The notes under the pieces are model-generated. The model made no database searches. It was not told the origin of the DNA and saw only the letters and a program-made list of their open reading frames with translations. Shown piece by piece: positions 1 through 8,102 of a stretch of DNA of 64,000 nucleotides. A program made the translations under genes and the position numbers. The first letter of the stretch is position 1. Every line of letters begins with the position of its first letter. The DNA is from Trichormus_B sp936914905 (GTDB lineage Bacteria; Cyanobacteriota; Cyanobacteriia; Cyanobacteriales; Nostocaceae). The stretch lies in assembly GCF_039871975.1 (NCBI RefSeq), contig NZ_JBDPLL010000001.1, one strand, 5' to 3'.

Positions 1-496
1 AAGTGTAACCCGCATTCCCATTCCTCAAGATGGTTACCTCCTCAGTTTACGCGGTACAGCTGCCACTAACACCTCTAAATTACCAATTGGTACAAAAGTT
101 AGTCTTACCAGCACCACCACTCCTGCTGATTTTAGCCGTTATCCCCACATTATCGGTGCAGGTCCACTTTTAGTCCAAAATCGGCAAATTGTCCTTAATG
201 CCAAAGCTGAAACATTCAGCGATGCTTTTACTGCCGAACAAGCAGTTCGTAGTGCTATTTGTACCACCACTACAGGTAGTTTAATCATTGCAGCCGTACA
301 TAATCACGCTGGTGGCAATAGTCCCACCTTAGCTGAACATGCCCAATTAATGCAGGTTATGGGTTGTGTGAACGCCCTCAACTTAGACGGTGGTAGTTCT
401 ACAAGTCTATATTTGGGAGGACAATTACTGGATCGTTCTCTAAATACAGCCGCCCGTGTCCACAACGGTATTGGTATTTTTATTAACCCTCGATAG
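1..496 (+). CDS. Phosphodiester glycosidase family protein (NAGPA-like), C-terminal part
   Basis: An open frame runs in from the window edge and stops at TAG 494-496, giving about 164 C-terminal residues. Features typical of the NAGPA/DUF2233 phosphodiester glycosidase domain are visible: an HIIGAGPLLV stretch, a conserved Asn/His block (AVHNHAGGNSPT) and the glycine-rich NLDGGSSTSL motif near the C-terminus. The family removes sugars or caps from phosphodiester-linked glycans and is often exported. The N-terminus, and any signal peptide, lies outside the window. The gene appears monocistronic, with about 350 bases before the next gene. The domain family is fairly certain; the substrate is unknown. 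Confidence 0.8.
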   Translation, partial: SVTRIPIPQDGYLLSLRGTAATNTSKLPIGTKVSLTSTTTPADFSRYPHIIGAGPLLVQNRQIVLNAKAETFSDAFTAEQAVRSAICTTTTGSLIIAAVHNHAGGNSPTLAEHAQLMQVMGCVNALNLDGGSSTSLYLGGQLLDRSLNTAARVHNGIGIFINPR

Positions 497-844
497 TTCA
501 GTCATTGCCTCAAAGGTTTTCAGGCTTCTCCCTGATCATTGCGTTGCTTCTGTGTAAGTCTGGAAATTAAAAGATAATTTGTTTAAGTTGAAATTTTGAT
601 TTTCTCTCAAAGAGGATTTTTAATAACTTTTTAAAGTTGAGAAGAAGCTGGCATTTTTCTTGATGAAGAGTTAATGTAGACCCAAGATTTTTACTAGTAG
701 TGGTTTACATTGTAACCTTCTATTTTGATACGGTTAGGAAAGTGAAATCAAATAGCTAATTTTCCCATTAGCAATATCAAACACGATTTTTTCACTAAAT
801 ATTAAGATTCATAAATTTTCTGTATGTTTACAAATGAGGTAACT
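497..844. other. Intergenic region, no gene seen
   Basis: About 350 AT-rich bases between the glycosidase and the cupin gene. No coding frame, tRNA or strong hairpin was recognised. It presumably holds the cupin promoter, but no clear -35/-10 pair could be assigned. Confidence 0.5.
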
Positions 845-1264
845 ATGGCTCAATTTACAGAAACCCTACCTAAAAAGACTCTTACCCTAAATGTAACCCT
901 GAATTCGAGAGGCGTTCCTGCAGGTGAATTACGCCCTTGGGGTTCTTTTACAGTTTTAGAAGAAGGGCGCGGATACAAAATTAAACGCATAGAAGTTAAG
1001 CCCGGACATCGCCTTAGCTTACAAATGCACCACCACCGTAGCGAACACTGGATAGTTGTTTCCGGTACAGCCAAAGTTGTCTGTGGTGAAAATGAAGTTT
1101 TACTCAGCAATAATCAGTCTACCTATGTACCCCAATGTACTGTTCATCGTTTAGAAAATCCTGGGGTAATTCCCTTGGTGCTAATTGAAGTACAGAATGG
1201 CGAATACTTGGGTGAAGATGATATTATCCGCTATCAAGATGATTATGCTCGCAGTGACAAATAG
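845..1264 (+). CDS. Cupin-domain protein, phosphomannose isomerase type II / GDP-mannose pyrophosphorylase C-terminal-like
   Basis: The protein is 139 residues from ATG 845. This start is preferred over the in-frame ATG at 824 because a GAGGT Shine-Dalgarno lies 836-840, just upstream. It is a stand-alone copy of the cupin domain found at the C-terminus of bifunctional mannose-1-phosphate guanylyltransferase/mannose-6-phosphate isomerases. Visible signatures are RPWGSF, the metal-binding HHHRSEHW cluster, GTAKV and a later PQCTVHRLENPG. In bifunctional enzymes this domain interconverts fructose-6-P and mannose-6-P for GDP-mannose and polysaccharide synthesis. Stand-alone versions are common in cyanobacteria and their exact reaction is often unproven. 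Confidence 0.85.
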   Translation: MAQFTETLPKKTLTLNVTLNSRGVPAGELRPWGSFTVLEEGRGYKIKRIEVKPGHRLSLQMHHHRSEHWIVVSGTAKVVCGENEVLLSNNQSTYVPQCTVHRLENPGVIPLVLIEVQNGEYLGEDDIIRYQDDYARSDK

Positions 1265-1304
1265 TGTCTGGGATTTGGGATCAGGGGGAAAATCAATTCT
1301 TCCT

Positions 1305-1395
1305 TCTGATAGCGTACCCTACAGCAAGCAAGCTACACTTAGTGTGCTGTAGCCATATCGTGGCAATCACCATACTCCTGAATTCCTGTACTATT
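1305..1395. repeat. Dispersed repeat with internal palindrome
   Basis: A GATAGCG...GTGGC...CTCCTG motif around 1309-1382 recurs in shorter form around 1811-1850, on the other side of the small Fe-S gene. An inner palindrome (CTACAGCA near 1319, TGCTGTAG near 1343) could fold. Related GATAGC/GTGGCG fragments occur near 36,020 and 36,655. This looks like a short dispersed palindromic repeat family rather than a gene. Confidence 0.45.
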
Positions 1396-1428
1396 AAATA
1401 CCGACTTTCTGAGTACTACAAAAATTCC

Positions 1429-1761
1429 ATGATAAATTTCAGTCCAGCAGCGATAAATGAAATGGGGCGCTTAAAATCCAAACAACAGCCAAATATCTTA
1501 TTTCGCTTGCGGGTAAAACCAGGTGGCTGTTCAGGTTGGTTATACCATATATCCTTTGATGAAGCCGTCAAATTTGAGGATCAGATTTTTGATGTTCATA
1601 ATATTCATCTGGTCATAGATAAAGAAAGCATAAAGCATATTAACGGTTTAACAATAGATTATTCAGAGGATATGATGGGTGGAGGTTTTCGCTTTTATAA
1701 CCCCATCGCCACCTCTACTTGTAGTTGTGGCAATTCTTTCTCTATGAATCCAAGTTCTTAG
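1429..1761 (+). CDS. Iron-sulfur cluster assembly accessory protein (IscA/HesB/ErpA-like)
   Basis: The open frame begins at 1264, but the family-like sequence starts at ATG 1429, giving 110 residues; the upstream stretch is repeat DNA. A-type Fe-S carriers hold a cluster on three cysteines. Here they are Cys34 in PGGCSGW and Cys98 and Cys100 in CSCGNSF at the C-terminus. The length matches the family. The role is delivery of Fe-S clusters to apo-proteins; the client is unknown. It stands alone just upstream of the ribosomal operon promoter. No good Shine-Dalgarno is visible before ATG 1429, so the start is probable rather than proven. Confidence 0.82.
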   Translation: MINFSPAAINEMGRLKSKQQPNILFRLRVKPGGCSGWLYHISFDEAVKFEDQIFDVHNIHLVIDKESIKHINGLTIDYSEDMMGGGFRFYNPIATSTCSCGNSFSMNPSS

Positions 1762-1870
1762 TCTTTAGGACACAGCAAATAGGGTGTAGGGGGCAAAAGT
1801 CTATTCTGATCTGATAGCGCACTGTGGCGATCTCCATACTCCTGACTCCTGCCTCCTCCCAAAATAACAA

Positions 1871-1900
1871 TTGACATAAAAACACACAAAACGCTATAAT
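1871..1900 (+). promoter_or_regulatory. Sigma-70-type promoter of the str operon
   Basis: A perfect TTGACA (-35) at 1871-1876 and a perfect TATAAT (-10) at 1895-1900 are separated by 18 bp. Transcription would start near 1907, about 40 bases before the rpsL ATG. Both hexamers match consensus, as expected for a strongly expressed ribosomal protein operon. Read directly from sequence; activity is inferred. Confidence 0.75.
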
Positions 1901-1947
1901 CAGGATTTGTTAAAATAGATAATAAGCAGCAACACGCGCTGTAACTC

Positions 1948-2331
1948 ATGCCAACAATACAGCAGCTAATACGTAGTGAACGCGAACTAGCGCGTCAGAA
2001 AACCAAGTCTCCTGCTCTGAAACAATGTCCTCAACGTCGAGGAGTTTGTACTAGAGTATATACAACTACCCCTAAAAAACCTAACTCAGCTCTCCGCAAA
2101 GTGGCAAGAGTGAGACTGACTTCTGGATTTGAAGTTACAGCTTATATTCCAGGAATTGGCCATAACTTGCAAGAACACTCTGTTGTGATGATTCGTGGCG
2201 GTCGGGTAAAAGACTTACCAGGCGTGAGATACCACATCATTCGTGGCACCTTAGATACAGCCGGAGTTAAAGACCGGAAACAAGGACGTTCCAAGTATGG
2301 AACTAAGCGCCCAAAAGAAACTAAAAAGTAA
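1948..2331 (+). CDS. rpsL: 30S ribosomal protein S12
   Basis: S12 (127 residues, normal cyanobacterial length) forms part of the decoding centre and controls translational accuracy. The universally conserved PKKPNSALRK loop is at residues 42-51 and GGRVKDLPG near 84-92. Both lysines associated with streptomycin sensitivity are present, so no classical resistance substitution is seen. It is the first gene of the str operon (rpsL, rpsG, fusA, tufA, rpsJ), directly behind a consensus promoter. A strong hairpin lies between it and rpsG, so expression of the two may be partly separated. Confidence 0.98.
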   Translation: MPTIQQLIRSERELARQKTKSPALKQCPQRRGVCTRVYTTTPKKPNSALRKVARVRLTSGFEVTAYIPGIGHNLQEHSVVMIRGGRVKDLPGVRYHIIRGTLDTAGVKDRKQGRSKYGTKRPKETKK

Positions 2332-2427
2332 AAACTAGGTGATGAATCGCACCAATGAACAATTAATCGTCTTAGTCTCAGTACCCATAAAACACAGAAT
2401 CTAGGGGCGTATTCTTGTTTAAGAAAT

Positions 2428-2466
2428 AAATCCTTACACTTGCACTAAGTGCAAGTGTAAGGATTT
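2428..2466 (+). terminator. Perfect hairpin between rpsL and rpsG
   Basis: Two perfectly complementary 19-base arms (2428-2446 and 2448-2466) flank a single central A; the real loop would take several of the innermost bases. The right arm runs into a short T stretch (GGATTTTT), which fits a Rho-independent terminator or attenuator after rpsL. The arms contain CTTACACTTGCAC and its complement. Confidence 0.65.
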
Positions 2467-2631
2467 TTAAGCCAAATACTGTAAGCGATGGCAATACTTT
2501 GATGTAAATATTAAAGTTGATCAAGTTGTCGCCTTGTGTGTCTGAATAAAAGGTTAACAGGTCAATTAGTTCAGCTTTATTGCAACTAGAGCCAAAACTC
2601 AAGGAGATTTGAGCGTCCAGTTAGACAGCTT

Positions 2632-2661
2632 TTAGATTTCTGTGTTCTGATAGCATATAAT
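2632..2661 (+). promoter_or_regulatory. Possible secondary promoter for rpsG-fusA-tufA
   Basis: A TATAAT box at 2656-2661 lies 34 bases before the rpsG start. The best -35 match is weak (TTAGAT at 2632-2637, 18-bp spacer). Because a terminator-like hairpin precedes it, an internal promoter would be sensible. Only the -10 is convincing. Confidence 0.4.
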
Positions 2662-2694
2662 TTCTTTGCCAAATTCCGAATTTAAGGATGAAGT

Positions 2695-3165
2695 ATGTCT
2701 CGTCGTGGTGTTAGTCAAAGGCGCCCAGTTCCGTCTGACTCAGTATATAACAGTCGCCTTGTGAGCATGATTATCAGGCGGATCATGCGTCATGGCAAGA
2801 AATCACTTGCCGCCAGAATTGTGTATGATGCTTTAAAAACTATTGAAGAACGCACTGGTAACAGTGCTCTGGAAACATTTGAAAGAGCAGTGCGTAATGC
2901 TACTCCTTTAGTAGAAGTAAAGGCTCGACGAGTAGGTGGAGCAACTTACCAAGTACCAATGGAAGTACGTTCTGATCGGGGTACTACCTTAGCATTGCGT
3001 TGGTTAGTGCAGTTCTCCAGGTCTAGACCTGGTCGTACCATGGCCAGTAGACTAGCAAATGAGTTAATGGATGCTGCTAACGAAACGGGAAGCGCCATTC
3101 GCAAGCGGGAAGAAACGCACCGCATGGCTGAAGCAAACAAAGCATTTGCACACTATCGTTACTAA
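2695..3165 (+). CDS. rpsG: 30S ribosomal protein S7
   Basis: S7 (156 residues, normal length) nucleates folding of the 16S rRNA 3' major domain and contacts mRNA and tRNA in the E site. It is recognised by MSRRG at the start, the central RRVGGATYQVP motif and the C-terminal RKREETHRMAEANKAFAHYRY-type tail. ATG 2695 is preceded by AAGGATGA. It lies between rpsL and fusA as in other cyanobacteria. The overlapping frame at 3071-3259 is a shadow of the S7 C-terminus. Confidence 0.98.
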   Translation: MSRRGVSQRRPVPSDSVYNSRLVSMIIRRIMRHGKKSLAARIVYDALKTIEERTGNSALETFERAVRNATPLVEVKARRVGGATYQVPMEVRSDRGTTLALRWLVQFSRSRPGRTMASRLANELMDAANETGSAIRKREETHRMAEANKAFAHYRY

Positions 3166-3309
3166 ACTAAGTAGAGCAACGATATATCGTCTTCAGAAAA
3201 AGCGGTATATCGTAGAACTTCTCAAAAAGACGGTTTTCCGTAAAAGTATAGAATCTTAACAAAGAGTAATATACAAGATATCATGAGTCCAAAATTATAG
3301 GAGGTAACT

Positions 3310-5388
3310 GTGGTACGGACAAACCCGCTAGAGAAAGTACGCAATATCGGTATTGCGGCGCACATAGATGCGGGCAAAACGACGACAACAGAGAGAATAT
3401 TGTTTTACTCTGGGATAATTCATAAAATTGGTGAAGTTCACGAAGGAACTGCTGTAACAGACTGGATGGATCAGGAGCGGGAGCGGGGCATTACCATTAC
3501 TGCCGCTGCGATTAGTACCAGCTGGAATGATCATCAAATTAACATTATCGATACTCCTGGTCACGTTGACTTCACAATAGAAGTTGAACGTTCCATGCGT
3601 GTATTAGATGGTGTAATCGCCGTCTTTTGTTCCGTCGGTGGTGTGCAACCACAATCTGAGACAGTATGGCGGCAGGCAGACCGCTATAAAGTGCCTCGGA
3701 TCGCTTTTATTAACAAGATGGATCGCACGGGTGCGAACTTCTATAAAGTTCACGACCAAATGCGCGATCGCCTGCGGGCAAATGCGATCGCCATTCAACT
3801 GCCAATAGGTAGTGAAAGCGAATTTAAGGGCATTGTTGACTTAGTACGAATGTGTGCATATATGTACACGAATGACCAAGGCACCGATATTCAAGAAACA
3901 GAAATTCCTGCCGAATTGCAAGGGCAGGTGACAGAGTACCGTACTAAGTTGGTAGAAGCAGTAGCAGAAAGCAGTGATGCTCTGATGAGCAAGTACTTTG
4001 ATGGCGAAGAACTGACAGAAGCTGAAATCCGTACAGCCCTGCGTACAGGTACTATTGCGGGAAAAATAGTACCTGTACTTTGTGGTTCAGCATTTAAAAA
4101 TAAAGGTGTGCAGTTGATGCTGGATGCAGTTGTAAATTACCTCCCAGCACCAACTGAAGTACCACCAATTCAAGGCTTATTGCCGAATGGAGATACTGTT
4201 GAGCGACGGGCTGATGACAACGAACCCCTATCTGCTCTCGCATTCAAGATCATGGCGGACCCCTACGGTCGCCTTACCTTCGTTCGTGTTTATTCTGGTG
4301 TCTTGAAAAAGGGTAGCTACGTTCTTAACGCCAGCAAAGATAAGAAAGAACGGATTTCGCGCTTGGTTCTGATGAAGGCAGATGATCGACAAGATGTGGA
4401 TGAACTGCGGGCAGGTGATTTAGGTGCAGCCTTGGGATTGAAAGACACCTTGACTGGTGACACTTTATGTGATGAAGGTTCTCCAGTCATTCTGGAATCT
4501 CTATTTATTCCTGAACCTGTAATCTCGGTCGCGGTTGAACCCAAAACTAAGAACGACATGGATAAGCTGTCAAAGGCACTACAATCTTTGTCAGAAGAAG
4601 ATCCTACTTTCCGTGTCCGTGTTGATCCAGAAACTAACCAAACCGTAATTGCCGGAATGGGAGAGTTACACCTGGAAATTCTTGTGGATAGGATGTTACG
4701 CGAATTCAAGGTAGAAGCCAATGTTGGTGCGCCACAAGTAGCTTACCGGGAAACAATTCGTAAAAAAGTAACCAGAATAGAAGGTAAATTTATCCGCCAA
4801 AGCGGTGGAAAAGGACAGTATGGTCACGTTGTAATTGATTTGGCTCCAGGAGAACCCGGTAGTGGCTTTGAATTCGTCTCTAAGATTGTTGGTGGTTCTG
4901 TACCTAAAGAGTATATCAACCCCGCAGAACAGGGAATGAAAGAATGTTGTGAATCCGGCGTGTTAGCTGGATATCCACTCATTGATATCAAAGCTACTTT
5001 AGTAGATGGCTCTTACCACGATGTAGACTCTTCAGAAATGGCTTTTAAAATCGCTGGTTCAATGGCGATGAAAGAGGCAGTAACGAAAGCTTCACCAGTA
5101 CTTTTAGAGCCTATGATGAAAGTTGAAGTGGAAGTACCTGAAAACTTTCTTGGGGATGTGATGGGCGACCTCAACTCTCGTCGTGGTCAAATTGAAGGTA
5201 TGGGATCTGAACAGGGTTTGGCCAAAGTGACTGCTAAAGTCCCACTGGCAGAAATGTTTGGCTACGCTACTGATATCCGATCTAAAACTCAAGGTCGGGG
5301 CATCTTCTCCATGGAGTTTAGCAACTACGAAGAAGTACCTCGCAACGTGGCTGAGGCAATCATCGCAAAAAGCAAAGGGAACGCATAA
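3310..5388 (+). CDS. fusA: Translation elongation factor G
   Basis: EF-G (692 residues) is the GTPase that drives ribosome translocation and, with RRF, ribosome recycling. GTPase motifs are intact: AHIDAGKT at 17-24, DTPGH at 81-85 and NKMD at 135-138, followed by domain II and the C-terminal domains III-V. The start is GTG 3310, chosen because a strong AGGAGG Shine-Dalgarno lies just upstream at about 3299-3304. The gene sits 144 bases after rpsG and 21 bases before tufA, so fusA and tufA are almost certainly cotranscribed. No fusidic-acid-type substitution was evaluated. Confidence 0.98.
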   Translation: MVRTNPLEKVRNIGIAAHIDAGKTTTTERILFYSGIIHKIGEVHEGTAVTDWMDQERERGITITAAAISTSWNDHQINIIDTPGHVDFTIEVERSMRVLDGVIAVFCSVGGVQPQSETVWRQADRYKVPRIAFINKMDRTGANFYKVHDQMRDRLRANAIAIQLPIGSESEFKGIVDLVRMCAYMYTNDQGTDIQETEIPAELQGQVTEYRTKLVEAVAESSDALMSKYFDGEELTEAEIRTALRTGTIAGKIVPVLCGSAFKNKGVQLMLDAVVNYLPAPTEVPPIQGLLPNGDTVERRADDNEPLSALAFKIMADPYGRLTFVRVYSGVLKKGSYVLNASKDKKERISRLVLMKADDRQDVDELRAGDLGAALGLKDTLTGDTLCDEGSPVILESLFIPEPVISVAVEPKTKNDMDKLSKALQSLSEEDPTFRVRVDPETNQTVIAGMGELHLEILVDRMLREFKVEANVGAPQVAYRETIRKKVTRIEGKFIRQSGGKGQYGHVVIDLAPGEPGSGFEFVSKIVGGSVPKEYINPAEQGMKECCESGVLAGYPLIDIKATLVDGSYHDVDSSEMAFKIAGSMAMKEAVTKASPVLLEPMMKVEVEVPENFLGDVMGDLNSRRGQIEGMGSEQGLAKVTAKVPLAEMFGYATDIRSKTQGRGIFSMEFSNYEEVPRNVAEAIIAKSKGNA

Positions 5389-5409
5389 TTAAAAAGGAAA
5401 CGAGCATTC

Positions 5410-6639
5410 ATGGCACGCGCAAAGTTTGAAAGAAATAAACCCCACGTTAATATCGGAACTGTTGGCCACGTTGACCACGGTAAAACTACCTTAACAGCAG
5501 CCATTACCATGACTTTGGCAGCTATGGGTCAAGCTGTAGCTAAGGGCTACGACCAAATTGACAACGCACCCGAAGAAAAGGCACGTGGTATTACTATTAA
5601 TACTGCCCACGTTGAGTATGAAACTGGAAGACGGCACTATGCTCACGTAGACTGCCCTGGACACGCTGACTATGTGAAAAACATGATCACTGGTGCAGCA
5701 CAAATGGACGGTGGTATCCTCGTAGTTGCAGCTACTGATGGACCTATGCCCCAAACTCGTGAACACATCCTATTAGCAAAACAGGTAGGTGTTCCCAGCT
5801 TAGTTGTCTTCTTGAACAAAGAAGATTTGATGGATGATGAAGAACTTCTGGAATTAGTAGAATTGGAACTCCGTGAACTACTTTCTAGCTATGATTTCCC
5901 TGGTGATGAAATCCCCATTATTAAAGGTTCTGGTCTACAAGCTTTAGAAGCAATGACCAAGAATCCCAAGACTCAACGGGGAGAAAATCCTTGGGTAGAC
6001 AAAATTTACCAACTGATGGATGCTGTAGATTCCTACATCCCCGACCCAGAACGTGATGTTGATAAACCATTCTTGATGGCAGTAGAAGACGTATTCACGA
6101 TTACAGGTCGTGGTACAGTAGCTACTGGTCGGATCGAACGAGGGAAAGTTAAGGTTAACGATACTGTTGAGCTAATTGGCCTTAAAGACACTCGTACCAC
6201 CACTGTTACAGGGATTGAGATGTTCAAGAAAAGCCTTGACGAAGGTCTGGCTGGGGATAACGCAGGTGTGCTACTACGTGGTCTCAAAAAAGAAGACATT
6301 GAGCGCGGTATGGTAATCGCCAAACCTGGTTCAATTACTCCTCACACTGAGTTTGAAGGGGAAGTATACGTTTTGACAGAAAAAGAAGGTGGACGGAAAA
6401 CACCATTTTTCGCTGGATATCGTCCTCAGTTCTATGTACGCACAACTGATGTAACTGGTACTATTAAAAGCTACACAGCTGATGATGGTAGTGCGGTAGA
6501 AATGGTAATGCCAGGCGATCGCATCAAGATGACAGTAGAACTAATTAACGCTATCGCGATTGAGCAAGGTATGCGCTTTGCTATTCGTGAAGGTGGCCGC
6601 ACCATTGGTGCTGGTGTTGTATCCAAAATCCTGAAATAG
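5410..6639 (+). CDS. tufA: Translation elongation factor Tu
   Basis: EF-Tu (409 residues) delivers aminoacyl-tRNA to the ribosomal A site. GTPase motifs are GHVDHGKT at 19-26, DCPGH at 81-85 and NKED at 136-139, followed by the two beta-barrel domains. The length with the extra loop near 180-195 matches cyanobacterial and plastid EF-Tu. AAAGGA precedes ATG 5410. It follows fusA by 21 bases and is followed by an intrinsic terminator. Confidence 0.98.
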   Translation: MARAKFERNKPHVNIGTVGHVDHGKTTLTAAITMTLAAMGQAVAKGYDQIDNAPEEKARGITINTAHVEYETGRRHYAHVDCPGHADYVKNMITGAAQMDGGILVVAATDGPMPQTREHILLAKQVGVPSLVVFLNKEDLMDDEELLELVELELRELLSSYDFPGDEIPIIKGSGLQALEAMTKNPKTQRGENPWVDKIYQLMDAVDSYIPDPERDVDKPFLMAVEDVFTITGRGTVATGRIERGKVKVNDTVELIGLKDTRTTTVTGIEMFKKSLDEGLAGDNAGVLLRGLKKEDIERGMVIAKPGSITPHTEFEGEVYVLTEKEGGRKTPFFAGYRPQFYVRTTDVTGTIKSYTADDGSAVEMVMPGDRIKMTVELINAIAIEQGMRFAIREGGRTIGAGVVSKILK

Positions 6640-6667
6640 AACTCACGTTTTTGCTCTGAATTATAAG

Positions 6668-6704
6668 GGAGCAGGGATGGTTAAAATTCATCTCTGCTCC
6701 TTTT
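6668..6704 (+). terminator. Intrinsic terminator after tufA
   Basis: A 12-bp stem (GGAGCAGGGATG at 6668-6679 with CATCTCTGCTCC at 6689-6700, one G-U pair) with a 9-base loop is followed by TTTTGTTT. This is a standard Rho-independent terminator shape. It lies 28 bases after the tufA stop, so rpsJ may depend on read-through or its own promoter. Confidence 0.8.
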
Positions 6705-6752
6705 GTTTCCCCAAGCTAAGGTTGGATTTTAAATTTTCGGTTTGGGATCGTG

Positions 6753-6801
6753 TCTAAAATCCAAAATCTAAAATCTAAAATCTAAAATCTAAAATCTAAA
6801 A
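6753..6801. repeat. Heptanucleotide STRR repeat (TCTAAAA)n
   Basis: Seven tandem copies of TCTAAAA (one variant, TCCAAAA) fill the tufA-rpsJ spacer. Short tandemly repeated heptamers of this type are well known in heterocystous cyanobacteria. A three-copy relative lies near 9798-9815. Confidence 0.9.
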
Positions 6802-6825
6802 TTCACAGAACCTGGAAAACTGAAG

Positions 6826-7143
6826 ATGGCAACTTTACAGCAGCAGAAGATTAGAATTCGCTTACAGGCTTTTGACCGACGTTTATTGGATACATCTTGC
6901 GAGAAGATTGTAGACACTGCTAACCGGACTAACGCTACAGCTATAGGACCAATTCCTTTACCAACAAAACGGAAGATTTATTGCGTACTGCGTTCACCTC
7001 ACGTAGATAAAGATTCCCGCGAACACTTTGAAACCCGCACCCATCGTCGAATTATTGACATATATCAGCCTTCTTCTAAAACTATTGATGCACTGATGAA
7101 GTTGGATTTACCATCTGGTGTAGATATTGAAGTTAAATTGTAA
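6826..7143 (+). CDS. rpsJ: 30S ribosomal protein S10
   Basis: S10 (105 residues, normal length) is a 30S head protein and also a transcription antitermination partner (NusE). It is identified by QKIRIRLQAFDRRLLD at the N-terminus, the central GPIPLPTK loop, and the HFETRTHRR and DIYQPSSKTIDALMKLDLPSGVDIEVK blocks. It is the last gene of the str operon in cyanobacteria. It is separated from tufA by a terminator and an STRR repeat and is followed by its own terminator. Confidence 0.97.
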   Translation: MATLQQQKIRIRLQAFDRRLLDTSCEKIVDTANRTNATAIGPIPLPTKRKIYCVLRSPHVDKDSREHFETRTHRRIIDIYQPSSKTIDALMKLDLPSGVDIEVKL

Positions 7144-7220
7144 TTTAGTCATTCTTGAGTAGTTAGTTGCAAAGAACAAGAAACAACTGACTGCTGAAAT
7201 TGAAGACAAATATTGACTAT

Positions 7221-7249
7221 GCTCTGAGAAAATTTATCTCAGAGCTTTT
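7221..7249 (+). terminator. Intrinsic terminator after rpsJ
   Basis: A perfect 8-bp stem (GCTCTGAG at 7221-7228, CTCAGAGC at 7238-7245) with a 9-base loop is followed by TTTT. It lies about 75 bases beyond the rpsJ stop and would end the str operon transcript. Confidence 0.8.
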
Positions 7250-7345
7250 CATTTAGCTATAAGGCATAATGATAAAATACAACGTAAGGGAAGGGAAAAG
7301 TAATAAACAATATATTTTAAGAATAAAATTTATACCCAAGCAACA

Positions 7346-7993
7346 ATGACATCTTCTTCTAAAATCGCTGTCCGTGAACTACCTCTGTTCCCTTTACCTG
7401 AAGTGGTTCTGTTTCCTAGCAGACCATTACCTCTCCATATCTTTGAATTTCGCTACCGAATCATGATGAATACGATTTTGGCAGGCGATCGTAGGTTTGG
7501 AGTATTGATGATTGATCGAGTCAAAGGTACAATTGCCAAAGTCGGCTGCTGTGCAGAAATTATTCATTATCAGCGAATGCCTGACGACCGAATGGAAATG
7601 TTAACTCTAGGACAACAAAGATTTCGGGTTTTAGAATATGTTCGTGAAAAGCCTTATCGTGTAGGTTTGGTTCAATGGATTGAAGATCAACCACAATCTA
7701 AAGATTTGCGACCCTTAGCTACTGAAGTAGAACAGCTACTGCGAGATGTTATCCGTCTTTCAGCCAAGTTAACTGAAAAAAATATTGAATTACCAGAAGA
7801 TTTACCAGACTTACCCACAGAGTTATCTTACTGGGTAGCAAGTAACCTTTACGGTGTAGCTCCTGAGCAACAGGCTTTGTTAGAGCTGCAAGATACATAT
7901 GCCCGCTTGCAAAGAGAAGCAGAAATTTTAACTTCTACTCGTAATCATCTGGCAGCACGTTCTGTTCTTAAAGATACATTTAATAATATTTAG
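7346..7993 (+). CDS. LON substrate-binding domain protein (Lon N-terminal domain only)
   Basis: The protein is 215 residues and is essentially the N-terminal LON/PUA-like domain of Lon protease, without the ATPase or protease parts. The hallmark LPLFPLPEVVLFPSRPLPLHIFEFRYR run lies near residues 12-38, with the later GQQRFRVLEY block. Stand-alone LON-domain proteins are widespread in cyanobacteria; their function is poorly defined, with substrate or peptide binding suggested. It lies convergent to pheA on the opposite strand and has its own upstream region, so it is probably monocistronic. Confidence 0.9.
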   Translation: MTSSSKIAVRELPLFPLPEVVLFPSRPLPLHIFEFRYRIMMNTILAGDRRFGVLMIDRVKGTIAKVGCCAEIIHYQRMPDDRMEMLTLGQQRFRVLEYVREKPYRVGLVQWIEDQPQSKDLRPLATEVEQLLRDVIRLSAKLTEKNIELPEDLPDLPTELSYWVASNLYGVAPEQQALLELQDTYARLQREAEILTSTRNHLAARSVLKDTFNNI

Positions 7994-8001
7994 TTAATAA
8001 T

Positions 8002-8101
8002 CAAGTTGCTAGTTATTAGGAAAAAGGCAAAAGGTAAGAACAAAATTTCTCCCCCGCTCCTCTCCTCCCTAACCTCTATCAAGGTTATAACTAGTAACTT
8101 G
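8002..8101. repeat. Imperfect inverted repeat between convergent genes
   Basis: A 15-base arm at 8002-8016 (CAAGTTGCTAGTTAT) and its near complement at 8087-8101 (one mismatch) enclose about 70 bases, including a pyrimidine-rich block. It lies exactly between the convergent LON and pheA genes. It could be a small degenerate mobile element or a shared transcript end. Confidence 0.4.
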
Positions 8102-8102
8102 G

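Larger units (their letters stand above)
2332..2694 (+). other. rpsL-rpsG spacer with hairpin and possible second promoter
   Basis: The 363-base spacer holds no protein gene. It carries the perfect hairpin at 2428-2466 and a promoter-like region ending at 2661, both listed separately. The length is notable for an str operon. Confidence 0.6.

Noticed and set aside
1264..1428. N-terminal extension of the IscA-like protein
   Set aside because: The translation is of a dispersed repeat; homology and normal length begin at ATG 1429.
3071..3259. 62-residue frame overlapping rpsG
   Set aside because: Shadow frame of the S7 C-terminus; no Shine-Dalgarno and no coding character.
6753..6801. Regular repeat that might suggest a CRISPR array
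   Set aside because: The 7-bp units are contiguous with no spacers; this is an STRR heptamer repeat. The same applies to 22977-23028 and 51131-51158.
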